Assembly: GCA_002347365.1 (NCBI GenBank)
Contig: DDWT01000013.1
Span: 47,433 to 111,432 of the forward strand
DNA length: 64,000 bases
DNA from: Actinobacteria bacterium UBA2279
Lineage (GTDB): Bacteria; Actinomycetota; Coriobacteriia; Anaerosomatales; Anaerosomataceae
Reading direction: 5' to 3'
The translations under genes were made by a program, and so were the position numbers. The notes beneath the pieces were generated by a model. It did not search any database and was not told the origin of the DNA. It was given only the letters and a program-made list of their open reading frames with translations. Below, piece after piece: positions 1 to 8,708 of this stretch. Position 1 is the first letter of the stretch. Each line of letters opens with the position of its first letter.

Positions 1-303
1 GATGCCTTGCTCTCGCCGAGCGTGACCCGCCGTCTGGTGACCGAGTTCGCCTCCCGCCCTGAGGTACGCCGCGCCCACCCGAAAGAACTCGAGTCGCTCA
101 CGGAACGCGAGCATGAGATTCTCACGCTTGTGGCGTCCGGACTGTCAAACGACGAGATCGCCGAGCGCCTGTTCATCAGCCCGGCGACCGCGAAGACACA
201 CGTCTCGCGGGTGATCATGAAGCTGCACGCCCGTGACCGTGCCCAACTCGTTGTGATGGCTTACGAGTCCGGGCTGGTCACCCCCGGCCTCCCGGCGGAG
301 TAG
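1..303 (+). CDS. LuxR/NarL-type regulator, C-terminal part (5' end outside window)
   Basis: The reading frame is open from the first base, so the gene starts before the window. The visible 100 residues hold a LuxR-type helix-turn-helix: LTEREHEILTLVASGLSNDE, then IAERLFISPATAKTHVSRV and a KLHARDRAQLV tail. This is the DNA-binding output domain of NarL/FixJ response regulators, normally preceded by a phosphoacceptor receiver domain, which would lie outside the window. Which sensor kinase partners it cannot be seen. It ends 128 bp before the export operon that follows on the same strand, so it could control that operon, but this is only positional inference. Confidence 0.85.
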   Translation, partial: DALLSPSVTRRLVTEFASRPEVRRAHPKELESLTEREHEILTLVASGLSNDEIAERLFISPATAKTHVSRVIMKLHARDRAQLVVMAYESGLVTPGLPAE

Positions 304-431
304 ACTCTCCACACAACCTCCACAGCACGTACTCCCTGTGGCGTATACCGATTCACTTCTCCCGCACGACGAACCCCTCTCCTCATACACCTAGGATGGT
401 GTGCAGTGACCATTCTGTGTGGAGGTGGAGC

Positions 432-1661
432 ATGGCCCTGTCCAAGAAGCTTCGGCGCTATCGCGGCTGGATCGCCGGTGGCGTCCTCGTCGCCATCGCG
501 GGAACAGCGCTCCTCGTGACGCGAGGAGCCGGGGCCGAGAGTACCTCGGTCTCATACACGACCGAGGCAGCCACGACCGGTACGATCTCGGTCACCGTGT
601 CCGGCACCGGAAACGTCGAAGTCGGCGACACGACCGAGGCCTGGCCGGACAGCGCAGGGACGATCGCAAGCATCGCCGTGCAGGAGGGCTCCCTCGTGAG
701 CACCGGCGCCGCACTGTACACACTCGACGCGACCGCCGCCAAGTCGAACACCGCGAAGGCGTACGCATCCTATCTTCAGGCGAAGCAGGGCGTTCTCAAC
801 GCCGAGTCGCAGCTTCTGAAAGCCGAGAACGAACGGGACGCCGTCATAGAACACAGCAACCTGGCCACTCCCACGGCGACCGCAGATGACGTCACCCTCG
901 CGAAGAAGAGCGTGGAGTCCGCCACGATCGGGTTGACAGCTGCGAAGGCCTCACTCGCAAGTGCCACAACGGCATACAACGACGCACGGGCTGCCGAGGA
1001 AGACCTCTCGGTGACCTCACCATGTTCCGGCACGGTCGGTGAGCTCAATATTCAGGTAGGAGACAGCGTCACATCCTCCGGCGGCTCCATCTCCCAAACC
1101 AGCGGCACGGGCGCAGCGGCATCCTCATCGGCACCGGTCGTCATCACCAGCGGACGTACCCTGGTGGTCAAGCTCACCGTGAACGAGGTGGACCTCCCCA
1201 CCCTCGCCGTGGGCCAGCGAGCGGACATCGAGTTCGATGCGCTGCCTGACATAGCTGCCACGGGCAAGGTATATGAGATATCCGATGAGGGCCTCAACAC
1301 CCAAGGCGTCGTCACCTTCGATGTCTACCTCGCGCTTGACGTGATAGATGATTCGCTGCGACCCGCGATGTCCGCAGCTGCGACCATAGTGACTGACGTC
1401 GCCAAAGACGCGCTGCTCGTGCCCAACGCTGCCGTGCAGTCGGACGGCAACGGCGACTACCACGTACAGATACTCGACTCAACGGGCGCACCGCAGAACG
1501 TGGCCGTCGAAGTCGGACTCATGAGCGCGACTCAAACACAGGTCCTCTCAGGCATCTCCGAAGGTGACAAGGTCATCACTCAGACACTCGACGGTGAGAC
1601 ACAGTCCAACAGCAGTGGCGGGGGCATCCTCGGCGGAATGGGCGGCGGTCCTCGTGGCTAG
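432..1661 (+). CDS. HlyD/MacA-family periplasmic adaptor-like subunit of an ABC exporter
   Basis: Membrane-fusion (adaptor) protein of about 409 residues. An N-terminal signal anchor follows the Lys/Arg-rich MALSKKLRRYRGW start. A biotinyl-lipoyl-like half (GTGNVEVGDTTEAWPDSAGT) is followed by an alpha-helical hairpin of about 90 residues, the second lipoyl half (SPCSGTVGELNIQVGDSV) and beta-barrel domains. The C terminus is Gly-rich. The ATG at 432 is chosen because GGAGGTGG lies just upstream; an in-frame upstream GTG at 396 has no such site. The next gene overlaps the end by 8 bp, so it is cotranslated with an ATPase and a MacB-type permease. Such adaptors in Gram-positive bacteria support export of peptides or antimicrobials; the substrate is unknown. 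Confidence 0.88.
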   Translation: MALSKKLRRYRGWIAGGVLVAIAGTALLVTRGAGAESTSVSYTTEAATTGTISVTVSGTGNVEVGDTTEAWPDSAGTIASIAVQEGSLVSTGAALYTLDATAAKSNTAKAYASYLQAKQGVLNAESQLLKAENERDAVIEHSNLATPTATADDVTLAKKSVESATIGLTAAKASLASATTAYNDARAAEEDLSVTSPCSGTVGELNIQVGDSVTSSGGSISQTSGTGAAASSSAPVVITSGRTLVVKLTVNEVDLPTLAVGQRADIEFDALPDIAATGKVYEISDEGLNTQGVVTFDVYLALDVIDDSLRPAMSAAATIVTDVAKDALLVPNAAVQSDGNGDYHVQILDSTGAPQNVAVEVGLMSATQTQVLSGISEGDKVITQTLDGETQSNSSGGGILGGMGGGPRG

Positions 1662-2400
1662 TCCTGTCATAGAAGCGCACGACCTTGAGAAGGTCTACGA
1701 AGGCGCAGGCGCCGAGACTCACGCGCTGCGCGGCGTGTCGTTCACCATCGAAGCGGGCGAGTTCGCGGCGATCATGGGGCCGTCAGGTTCGGGCAAATCC
1801 ACGCTCATGCATATCCTGGGCTGCCTCGATGTGCCCACCACCGGCACCTACCGACTGGCGGGCCGCGACGTGGCAGAGTTGGACACCTACGAGCTTGCCG
1901 AAGTGCGCCGAGAGACAGTCGGCTTCGTCTTCCAGGCGTTCAATCTGCTACCCCGCGCGAGCGTGATGCGCAACGTCGTGATGCCGATGCTGTACACGCG
2001 TGTCGACCCGGATGAACGCGAGGAGCGTGCCGCGGATGCACTACGTGCCGTTCGGCTGGACGAGGAGCTGTGGACGCATCGCTCCAACGAGCTGTCGGGG
2101 GGCCAGATGCAGCGTGTCGCCATCGCACGGGCGCTGGTCAACAACCCGTCCCTTATCCTCGCCGACGAGCCCACGGGAAACCTGGACACCGCCACGGGCG
2201 ACTCGGTGATGGAGTTGTTCGCCCGGCTGAACGACGAGGGCCGCACCATCGTGCTGATCACCCACGAGCCCGACATCGCCGCACGGGCCAAGCGTGTCAT
2301 CCGGATACAAGACGGACTCATCAGCGAAGATGCCCGCCGGGAAGACGCGCACATCCGCCAGTACAGCACCAACGTTGCCGAGAAGGACGGTGATGCGTGA
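1654..2400 (+). CDS. ABC transporter ATP-binding protein (MacB/LolD type)
   Basis: Cytoplasmic ATPase of about 248 residues. Visible motifs in order: Walker A GPSGSGKST, Q-loop VFQAFNLLPR, signature LSGGQMQRVAIARAL, Walker B LILADEPTGNLD and the H-loop LITHEPDIAARA. The DEPTGNLD wording is typical of the MacB/LolD/FtsE class that powers three-part exporters with an HlyD adaptor and a four-helix permease. The start is the GTG at 1654 (VASPVIEAHDLEKVYEG), inside the end of the upstream gene. A longer in-frame extension to 1564 would lie entirely inside that gene and is rejected. The stop overlaps the start of the permease in a GTGATGCGTGATG context, so translation is probably coupled. Confidence 0.93.
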   Translation: MASPVIEAHDLEKVYEGAGAETHALRGVSFTIEAGEFAAIMGPSGSGKSTLMHILGCLDVPTTGTYRLAGRDVAELDTYELAEVRRETVGFVFQAFNLLPRASVMRNVVMPMLYTRVDPDEREERAADALRAVRLDEELWTHRSNELSGGQMQRVAIARALVNNPSLILADEPTGNLDTATGDSVMELFARLNDEGRTIVLITHEPDIAARAKRVIRIQDGLISEDARREDAHIRQYSTNVAEKDGDA

Positions 2401-3620
2401 TGCGCTTCTCCGACCTCATCTCCGAGACCCTCCACTCCCTGACCTCCAACAAGGTCCGCAGCGGACTGACCATCCTCGGCATCGTCGTCGGCATCGCCTC
2501 CGTGATCGCCATGCTCGCGCTGGGCGCGGGTAGCCAGGCATCCATCGAGGAGTCCATCCAGTCGGCGGGGTCCAACCTGCTCACGATCTCGCCGTCCTCA
2601 CCCGGAGGTAGTGGCGGCGGCTTCCGCATGTCCGCGAGTTCGGTGCAATCGCTGACCCGCGAGGACGCGGAAGCACTGGCCGGACTCGGACTCATCACCG
2701 GCGTGGCCCCCTCGGCCCAGGGCAATGGACAGCTCGTCGCCGACGATGCGAACGCCAACGCCCAGCTCATCGGGGTCACCAGTTCCTACGCCAAAGTCAG
2801 CGGACTCACCGTGGCCAAGGGCGGATTCATCACCGATCGCGACGATTCGGCGTACGCCCAGGTGATCGTCTTGGGCTCCACGCTCGCTGAAGACCTCTAC
2901 GGCACCAGCATCGACCCTGTCGGCAAGCGCATCCGCTCGGGCAACATGCTGCTCACCGTGGTCGGTGTGCTTGAAGAGAAGGGCAGCTCGGGGTTCACCA
3001 GCGCAGACTCGGCGGCTATGATCCCGCTCTCCACGCTGCAACGCTATGTCAGCGGTAATGAGTACCTCTCGAGCATCACGCTCACCGTCGTCGATGAGGC
3101 GCAGATGACCACCGCCGAGGAAGAGATAGAACAGACGCTGCTCACCCGACACGCGATATCCGATCCGGACTACGCGGACTTCCGCATCCTGAACATGGCC
3201 GACATGCTGAGCGCGGTCTCTACCGTGATCGACACGTTCACCGCTCTGCTCGCTGCGATCGCCAGCATCTCGCTCCTGGTGGGCGGCATCGGCATCATGA
3301 ACATGATGCTCACCACCGTCACCGAGCGCACGCGCGAGATCGGTCTACGCAAGGCGATAGGTGCCGATGACAGCGCCATCTCCTCGCAGTTCCTGGCTGA
3401 GTCGGTCGTGCTCACCTTCGTGGGCGGGCTTATAGGCATCGCGCTCGGCTGGCTGATCGCCTTCGTCGGCGGCGGACTCCTTGGCATCAGCGCCATCCTG
3501 ACCGTGGACGCCATCATGCTGGCCGTCGGCGTGTGTGCCTTCATCGGCGTCGTGTTCGGCTACTACCCGGCACGACGCGCGGCAAAGCTCAGCCCCATCG
3601 AAGCCCTTCGGTATCAGTAG
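2400..3620 (+). CDS. ABC transporter permease (MacB/FtsX type)
   Basis: Integral membrane permease of about 406 residues. It has one N-terminal helix (NKVRSGLTILGIVVGIASVI), a large extracytoplasmic MacB periplasmic-core domain, and three C-terminal helices of the FtsX domain, with the conserved LLVGGIGIMNMMLTTVTERT segment and the EIGLRKAIGA coupling loop. It forms the transport channel with the ATPase just upstream and the HlyD adaptor. A GTG three bases earlier (2397) is an equally possible start. The following small secreted protein starts 19 bp downstream and is probably in the same operon. Confidence 0.93.
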   Translation: MRFSDLISETLHSLTSNKVRSGLTILGIVVGIASVIAMLALGAGSQASIEESIQSAGSNLLTISPSSPGGSGGGFRMSASSVQSLTREDAEALAGLGLITGVAPSAQGNGQLVADDANANAQLIGVTSSYAKVSGLTVAKGGFITDRDDSAYAQVIVLGSTLAEDLYGTSIDPVGKRIRSGNMLLTVVGVLEEKGSSGFTSADSAAMIPLSTLQRYVSGNEYLSSITLTVVDEAQMTTAEEEIEQTLLTRHAISDPDYADFRILNMADMLSAVSTVIDTFTALLAAIASISLLVGGIGIMNMMLTTVTERTREIGLRKAIGADDSAISSQFLAESVVLTFVGGLIGIALGWLIAFVGGGLLGISAILTVDAIMLAVGVCAFIGVVFGYYPARRAAKLSPIEALRYQ

Positions 3621-3639
3621 GAAGTCAAAGGAGAGTCCC

Positions 3640-4128
3640 ATGAAGAAGGTAATACTGACAATCGCGGTCCTTGCGCTGATCGGCGCGGCGTTCTTCGGCG
3701 GAACGTTGTTCGCCGGTGCTTCAGACTCCGCGCCAGGAGACTTCGCAGCGAATGGACGCGGTGGCATGGGCGGCCCGTTGGCCGACATGACGGATGAAGA
3801 GCGCACGGCGTTCCAGAGCATGACCGATGAGGAGCGTCAGGCCTTCCTCGAGGACAAGGGCATCGACACGAGCGCGATACCTGCGGGCGGCATGACCGGC
3901 GGACCCGCGCGCGGCGGCCTGCTCGGGGGCGAGATCGTCGAGTTCGCAAGCGATACGATCACCGTGGCGCTGACACAGGGCGGCTCGCAGACGATCTACT
4001 ACGATGAGGACACCGTCGTCGCGTATGCCGAAGGCGCGACCGAGCTGGCGGCCGGCTCACAAGTGTTGCTGTTCTCCCAGTCGGAGACCGACGGCGTGAC
4101 GACCGCCCAGGCGATCATCGTTCAGTAG
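3640..4128 (+). CDS. Secreted or membrane-anchored small protein of the export operon
   Basis: About 162 residues with a clear N-terminal signal sequence (MKKVILTIAVLALIGAAFFG) followed by a mature part with two near-repeats, MTDEERTAFQSMTDEERQAF, a Gly-rich spacer and a C-terminal beta-rich domain of about 60 residues (GEIVEFASDTITVALTQGG). The C-terminal part resembles the DUF5666-type domain often found with MacAB-like exporters in Gram-positive bacteria; that resemblance is a judgement from the pattern. The ATG at 3640 is chosen because AAAGGAGAG sits upstream. It is last in the operon and overlaps the converging gene on the other strand by 7 bp. Function unknown; it might modulate the exporter. 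Confidence 0.75.
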   Translation: MKKVILTIAVLALIGAAFFGGTLFAGASDSAPGDFAANGRGGMGGPLADMTDEERTAFQSMTDEERQAFLEDKGIDTSAIPAGGMTGGPARGGLLGGEIVEFASDTITVALTQGGSQTIYYDEDTVVAYAEGATELAAGSQVLLFSQSETDGVTTAQAIIVQ

Positions 4129-4859
4129 CGGCGACGCCCGAACATCCAGCGCAGCAGACCAACCGCTGCCACAACGCCAAGCACTCCAGCGAGGAGCACC
4201 GCCCCGTCACCGGGCGCGTGCTCCTCGAGCGTCGTGGCGCTCCCGACACGTGGGATCGGCGCGTACTTCTCGGCGAACATGCCACGCCACTCGATGCGGC
4301 GTTCCCCAACGCGCTCGATGATCGGCCCTCCGTCCGTGCGCGAGACTTCCAGCACGGCATCGTCGCGTAGCGGATGATTGGGGTCGTAGATTCGAATGAG
4401 CGCCTGGGTCGGGGTGAGCTCCGCAGCGTATGCCAGTACCTGGTGATTGCGCCCCATATGCCTGAGGTCGAACGCACTGATCAGGCCGAGAGGGACGGGC
4501 CGCCCGCCAGCCAGCAAGTCGAGAACGCGACCGATCTCGCGGCGCGTCAATGCCGACCCACCGCGCGGGCCGTCAGCAGGCCGATACGTCAACTCCACGA
4601 ATCGCCACAGGTTGTAGCCGGATCCCGCGAATACGCTCGCAAGCTGGCGACGCCAGATCAAGCGTGCCAGTGCCGAGTCGTATGGAGGGAGTTCGCGCTC
4701 CTCGGGAACGGCCTCCCTTGCATCGAAGTAGTCGAGCGCAGCGAACGCCATGCCGCCGCAGCGACCGCGAACAGGGACCGCACCCAGAAGGACGTCGCGC
4801 CACGTGTTGGCGAATCCGAACCCGTGGAGCGTGGGCCGGAACTCAGTCGTGTACTTCAC
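4122..4859 (-). CDS. Papain-like fold protein with C-terminal membrane anchor (function unknown)
   Basis: About 245 residues. Near the N terminus is HGFGFANTW, then a Cys in a Gly-rich turn leading into a helix (GRCGGMAFAALDYF), later NHQVLAYAAEL and IRIYDPNHP. The Cys, then His, then Asp/Asn order, with a small-residue helix after the Cys, matches the layout of papain-like (C39-related) cysteine peptidases or their inactive relatives. The last 30 residues form a hydrophobic helix followed by GRRRY, so the protein is tail-anchored. The GTG start overlaps the stop of the upstream TRIC-like gene (GTGA), which implies translational coupling. Whether it is an active peptidase is not shown. Confidence 0.7.
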   Translation of the reverse strand: MKYTTEFRPTLHGFGFANTWRDVLLGAVPVRGRCGGMAFAALDYFDAREAVPEERELPPYDSALARLIWRRQLASVFAGSGYNLWRFVELTYRPADGPRGGSALTRREIGRVLDLLAGGRPVPLGLISAFDLRHMGRNHQVLAYAAELTPTQALIRIYDPNHPLRDDAVLEVSRTDGGPIIERVGERRIEWRGMFAEKYAPIPRVGSATTLEEHAPGDGAVLLAGVLGVVAAVGLLRWMFGRRRY

Positions 4860-5755
4860 CTCGGCTCCGTTCGCTCGTCAGTCTCATCGACAGGCGGCAC
4901 ACAGGGCGCGTCGCCTCCACCCCGGACCCAGCGCCAGGGGCGACCGGGTGTCGCTTCCCGGTGCACCGGCATCGGGGCCTGCCATCCTCGCTTGACCGCG
5001 ATGACACGCAGTGTGAGCGTGACTGTCGCCGCCACGATCAAGGCGACCGGCTTGACGATGTTGGCCCACGTCACCAGGAAGATGTAGAGAGACGAACCCA
5101 GTACCGCCGCCGAGGCGGACAGGGTCCCGGGTCGCATGATCTGCGGTGTCTCGTTGCACAGTACGTCTCGGATCATGCCTCCTCCGACGCTGGTCACGAC
5201 GCCGAGAAGCACTGCGGGAACGACATTCAAGCCGGCACTGAGCGCCTTGTCGGCGCCGACTACAGCGAACAGGCCGAGCGAGAGCGCGTCCAGATAGAGG
5301 AACGGCCGCTTCATCTTCTTGTAGAGCGACGAGAAGAAAAAGCCCACCAGGGCAGCGGCCAGCGCGACAGCCAGGAGCCGCCAGTTCCTGAACGCTGCGA
5401 TCCCGTGGCTCTGCAGCAGGACATCGCGCAGGATGCCTCCACCAAGCGCGTTGACCACTGCCAGGACTGCGATGCCCGAGATGTCCATCCGCCGCTCATC
5501 GGCGTGCGTCGCGCCCGAGAGCCCGCCAATGAAGGCGGCCGTGAGTTCGTACAGCAGCGGCACCCTCACGAGCGTCTCCTGAACCGGAGCGGTCGTTGTG
5601 GCGCTGGACGGAAGCGCGCTCGCGATCATCCCGGGCACGACGGTGGTAAGGATGCTGGCCAGACTCGTGGGTTCGACAGAGGCGGATGCGACGGCAGATG
5701 CTCCCCCGAACGCATTCACCGCGACCGCGATCGACGCTGTCGCCGCATCGAGCAT
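4856..5755 (-). CDS. TRIC cation channel family membrane protein (YicG/UPF0126 type)
   Basis: About 300 residues with seven or so membrane segments. Two GGG-x-(I/L)RD motifs, GGGILRDVL and GGGMIRDVL, each follow a hydrophobic helix; these are the hallmark of the internally duplicated prokaryotic TRIC (trimeric intracellular cation channel-like) family. An extra hydrophobic N-terminal segment of about 60 residues and a basic C-terminal tail go beyond the usual 200-residue length. The ATG at 5755 (MLDAATASIAV) has GGGAGGGGC upstream; the frame extends 23 codons further but without a ribosome site. It is followed with overlap by the papain-like gene, a pairing not expected from known TRIC proteins. 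Confidence 0.85.
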   Translation of the reverse strand: MLDAATASIAVAVNAFGGASAVASASVEPTSLASILTTVVPGMIASALPSSATTTAPVQETLVRVPLLYELTAAFIGGLSGATHADERRMDISGIAVLAVVNALGGGILRDVLLQSHGIAAFRNWRLLAVALAAALVGFFFSSLYKKMKRPFLYLDALSLGLFAVVGADKALSAGLNVVPAVLLGVVTSVGGGMIRDVLCNETPQIMRPGTLSASAAVLGSSLYIFLVTWANIVKPVALIVAATVTLTLRVIAVKRGWQAPMPVHREATPGRPWRWVRGGGDAPCVPPVDETDERTEPR

Positions 5756-5904
5756 TCTGTGTGCCCCTCCCGCTAGATGTCCGTGTCGACGGAATACCCA
5801 GTCTGCACGCGGGCTTCGCCGCAAATCAGAGGTGAAGCCTCATCGTTGCCGAGCGTCACGCATCGGACACCTTAAATGTCCCACTGCGTCGACGCAGCGA
5901 ATCC

Positions 5905-6780
5905 TCACTCGACTGTGAGCGGCTCGGCACTGATGATGATCTTCCGCGCGAGAATGCCCGAGCCCAAGGCCACGAGGGCGAACACCGAGAAGCCGCCCAC
6001 CTCAAGACTCCCCTCCACAAGTGCGGCGACCACCAGCATGGCGCAGATCGCTCCCGCCATCGTCACGCCCTTGACGGCAAGCGCGGCGGCGAGCAGGTAG
6101 CCCCATGGGCGGCCTCTCCACAACAGCACGGCGGTCGCGATGGCTATCGGAACGATGATGCCCAGGTCGAGCGCTTGCACCGACAGCGTGGTGGCACCAA
6201 GCAGGACGCCGTCGACGCCTCCGGTAAGCGCGGCCGCAATGCGCTGTGACCACATACCGATCAGAAGCAGGGCAACCGCCGCGCTGAATATCGCCATTCC
6301 CTTGCGCGGGAAACGGCCGGTGAAACGTGCCGGCAGATTCGGGACATCGATGATACTGATGATCCAGACGATCGCGGTGGCCGATGCGGCGAACAACGCG
6401 ATGAACACAGGGAACAAGGGGCCCAGCGCCCAGTACATCGCATACATGAGGTACTGGTAGAACAGGTAGCCGAGCAAGCCGAGCGCGAGCAGCCGACCGC
6501 GCAGAGAACCGAAGTAGACGCCGCGCACCGACAGCAACAGCGCTGGCACCGCGAGAAACAGCGTCACTATGTCCCAACCCACGCCCTCGGCCACGATCCT
6601 CTCGGCGTTGTATGCGTACACGCCGTCCGTGACGTACTCGAATGCCTCACCGCGTATGCTCACCGCCGAGGCGGTCTTGCCGCTTCCCCGGCCGAACACG
6701 CCCAGACCCGCTGCCACGCCGGCCACGAGTGCGATCGCTACACACAGCGCCGCGAGGCCACGGTATCTTCTCGCCCTCAC
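5905..6780 (-). CDS. Polytopic membrane protein, unknown function
   Basis: About 291 residues with an N-terminal signal-like helix and about eight predicted membrane segments (for example LYQYL-like aromatic helices around residues 85-140 and the C-terminal GGFSVFALVALGSGILARKI). No catalytic motif is visible. The first extracytoplasmic stretch (about residues 35-65) contains GEAFEYVTDGVYAYNAERI, which may be a small soluble loop. Its ATG overlaps the end of the flavodoxin gene (ATGA), placing it in the TetR-flavodoxin-membrane protein operon. The 149 bp after it up to the TRIC-like gene show no obvious gene. Confidence 0.7.
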   Translation of the reverse strand: MRARRYRGLAALCVAIALVAGVAAGLGVFGRGSGKTASAVSIRGEAFEYVTDGVYAYNAERIVAEGVGWDIVTLFLAVPALLLSVRGVYFGSLRGRLLALGLLGYLFYQYLMYAMYWALGPLFPVFIALFAASATAIVWIISIIDVPNLPARFTGRFPRKGMAIFSAAVALLLIGMWSQRIAAALTGGVDGVLLGATTLSVQALDLGIIVPIAIATAVLLWRGRPWGYLLAAALAVKGVTMAGAICAMLVVAALVEGSLEVGGFSVFALVALGSGILARKIIISAEPLTVE

Positions 6781-7433
6781 GACAACCCCAACTTCCCGAC
6801 CACATCACGGGTCCACTCGGCAACAGCATCCATGTCGCGGAAGTCGCCTTGTGGCGCCTTCATCGCCTTCATGATCAGGCGCTCCGGGAGCGAGAACTTC
6901 TTGGGATCGTTCATCCCGGCGAACAGACCGATGTCGACGGGCTTCACGCCGGTCGCCTCGATCAGCGGATCGGTGTAGGCGCGCACCTCGTCCGCCTTGT
7001 CGGGGTCTGTCGCCATAGTCAGGCACGCCGTGAAGAACGCCACCGGGACGCTCTTGAGCGTCCCCGCCTGCGTGGTCGCCCATTCCTTGACGAAGGGATG
7101 CCAGCTACCCACCCGCACACCGCTACCGACGATGACGGCGTCGTATCCCGCCGCGTCGGGCCCGTCGCCTGCCGGGACGACGTCCACCGTCGCGCCCGTC
7201 TCGGCGATCGTCCCGCCTATTTGCTCGGCGATGCCCGCTGTGCAACCCGTCTTGGTCCCGTAGACCACCAGTACCCTGCTCATCCCATCTCCTATCGTCA
7301 TGCGGGGATACTCCCCGTACTCCTCATCCGGCGCCCACTCCACCGCCATGTAGCCACCGCCACCGAGCGCGGCAAGGCCAACGGCCGTTGCCGTGACCTT
7401 GACGAACCGGCGACGAGTCATCTGCTCGCTCAT
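6777..7433 (-). CDS. Tat-exported flavodoxin-domain protein
   Basis: About 218 residues. The N terminus carries a twin-arginine signal (TRRRFVKVTATAVGLAALGG) and the rest is a flavodoxin/HemG-like FMN-binding domain: VLVVYGTKTGCTAGIAEQIG is the phosphate-binding loop, then VIVGSGVRVGSWHPFV and VAFFTACLTMA. Flavodoxin-like proteins of this type carry out electron transfer or quinone/porphyrinogen oxidation; export by Tat means cofactor insertion in the cytoplasm and action outside. It lies between a TetR repressor (overlap ATGA at its start) and a membrane protein (overlap at its end), so the three are probably one repressor-controlled operon. Confidence 0.85.
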   Translation of the reverse strand: MSEQMTRRRFVKVTATAVGLAALGGGGYMAVEWAPDEEYGEYPRMTIGDGMSRVLVVYGTKTGCTAGIAEQIGGTIAETGATVDVVPAGDGPDAAGYDAVIVGSGVRVGSWHPFVKEWATTQAGTLKSVPVAFFTACLTMATDPDKADEVRAYTDPLIEATGVKPVDIGLFAGMNDPKKFSLPERLIMKAMKAPQGDFRDMDAVAEWTRDVVGKLGLS

Positions 7434-8038
7434 CGTCCGTCGCCCCCGAGCGCTGCCCCCGACCAGAAGACATCGAAGAGCTGCTCTATGCCCTCATCCG
7501 TGGCCACGTCTTCGGGCAGGTCACCGATGCCCATGACCATCCGGTACATCACGTAGCTCGACGTCAGACCGAAGAACGCCTCCGCGAGCACGCGTGGATC
7601 GATGTCGGAGCGAAGTTCGCCTCGCCCCTGCTGCTCCGCCATATAGTCCGCCAGACCTTCCAGATTGGACGGAATGCCTTCGCCGAGAAGAGCCGCTACC
7701 TCCGGGACCGACTTGGCGTCGAAAGCGAGTCGGATCGCAAGGCCGCCGTTTTGCAGCGTGCCCGCGATCTCCATTCGCGCAAGCCGCAACAGCGTCTCGC
7801 GAACGGTCTCGGAATCCGGGGCTGCGGCAACTGCCCGACCTGCCATCTGCGCTGAGAACCGCTCTCCCAATGCCGCAAGCACTCCGCGCTTGTTCTCGAA
7901 GCGGCGGAACAGCGTCACTTCGTTCACGCCGGCTGACTCCGCGATCGCACGCGTGGTCGTCGCCGCATATCCGCGCTGTGCGAACAGTTCGCTCGCCGCG
8001 TCCAGTATCCGCTCTGTAGTGCCCTGTCCCGCGCCCAT
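7430..8038 (-). CDS. TetR/AcrR-family transcriptional repressor
   Basis: About 202 residues with an N-terminal TetR helix-turn-helix: TERILDAASELFAQRGYAAT followed by TTRAIAESAGVNEVTLFRRF. The C-terminal ligand-binding half is divergent, as usual. The start is the ATG at 8038 (MGAGQGTT) with GGAG upstream; the frame continues 52 codons further but crosses the promoter and operators. It is the first gene of the operon with the flavodoxin and membrane protein, and two palindromes flanking its promoter suggest it represses itself. Confidence 0.92.
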   Translation of the reverse strand: MGAGQGTTERILDAASELFAQRGYAATTTRAIAESAGVNEVTLFRRFENKRGVLAALGERFSAQMAGRAVAAAPDSETVRETLLRLARMEIAGTLQNGGLAIRLAFDAKSVPEVAALLGEGIPSNLEGLADYMAEQQGRGELRSDIDPRVLAEAFFGLTSSYVMYRMVMGIGDLPEDVATDEGIEQLFDVFWSGAALGGDGR

Positions 8039-8057
8039 GCTGGCTCCATTCCGATGC

Positions 8058-8119
8058 ATGTAAGTGCTCACTTGCATCTTATGGCCAGCGAGAACACCTG
8101 TCAAGTAAGTACTTGCATG
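8058..8119 (-). promoter_or_regulatory. Promoter of the TetR-flavodoxin operon with two operator-like palindromes
   Basis: Read on the minus strand, TTGACA (8099-8104) and TAAGAT (8076-8081) are separated by 17 bp, a near-consensus sigma-70 promoter. One palindrome, ATGTAAGTG-CT-CACTTGCAT (8058-8077), covers the -10 region; a second, related site with CAAGTAAGTACTTGCATG (8102-8119) covers the -35 region. Both share the TGCAAGT half-site, so one repressor probably binds both, most likely the TetR protein encoded immediately downstream. Confidence 0.75.
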
Positions 8120-8135
8120 CTTACTCCGATCGGAG

Positions 8136-8495
8136 CTAGGCCGCGCGCCACACCCACGTGACTGCAACGAGTGCGCCGACGAGAAACATCGCAAACATCA
8201 CGACGAACACCGTCTCCCCGAGCTGCGCGTAGTAGCCGGGGCTGACCACGAGCGTGTACAGCAGCATGCCGACCGCCAGCAGATAGACGCTGCGCGCCCA
8301 CCCTCGGCGCCGCATCAGAGCGACACCCGCGACGATCAGTGCAACCCCCGTCATGCCCTCAGCAGCCAGATGGAAGCCCAGGCGCACTGGCTCGCTATGG
8401 ACCTCGGGCACCTGCCCCGTTGCGAGCAACATCCCCCACATGCCGAGCATGCCACTGCCGACGAGCAGGGCATAGACGATCGAATGGCGGCGCAT
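8136..8495 (-). CDS. Small four-helix membrane protein
   Basis: About 119 residues and almost entirely hydrophobic, with four predicted helices: residues 7-27, 40-60, 65-85 and 93-115. A short charged loop MRRRGWARS divides the halves. No known motif is visible. AGGAGGT-like bases precede the start. It lies upstream of, but separated from, the TetR operon by the operator region, so it is probably a separate transcript. Function unknown. Confidence 0.6.
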   Translation of the reverse strand: MRRHSIVYALLVGSGMLGMWGMLLATGQVPEVHSEPVRLGFHLAAEGMTGVALIVAGVALMRRRGWARSVYLLAVGMLLYTLVVSPGYYAQLGETVFVVMFAMFLVGALVAVTWVWRAA

Positions 8496-8708
8496 CGGCG
8501 ACCTCCTTGCGCAACATCCCTTCCACCAGTACCTCGTGAAACGCCCCCGTCACGTGGATTCTTCCCAAGAGCGTGACGACTCCGCGTCGGCGCGATGATG
8601 ACCGGCGTCTCCATCTACTGCCTGCTGTTCGTCTTTGAGGTCTTCTTGCCGCTCAGCGGATACGGGTAGGGGTACGTACCAGTCACGGCACCGACCAAAG
8701 GAGGGGCG

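Noticed and set aside
4550..5776. 408-codon plus-strand frame
   Set aside because: Antisense to the TRIC and papain-like genes, Arg/His-rich, no ribosome site.
8596..8670. 24-codon hydrophobic frame MMTGVSIYCLLFVF
   Set aside because: No ribosome site and no other support.
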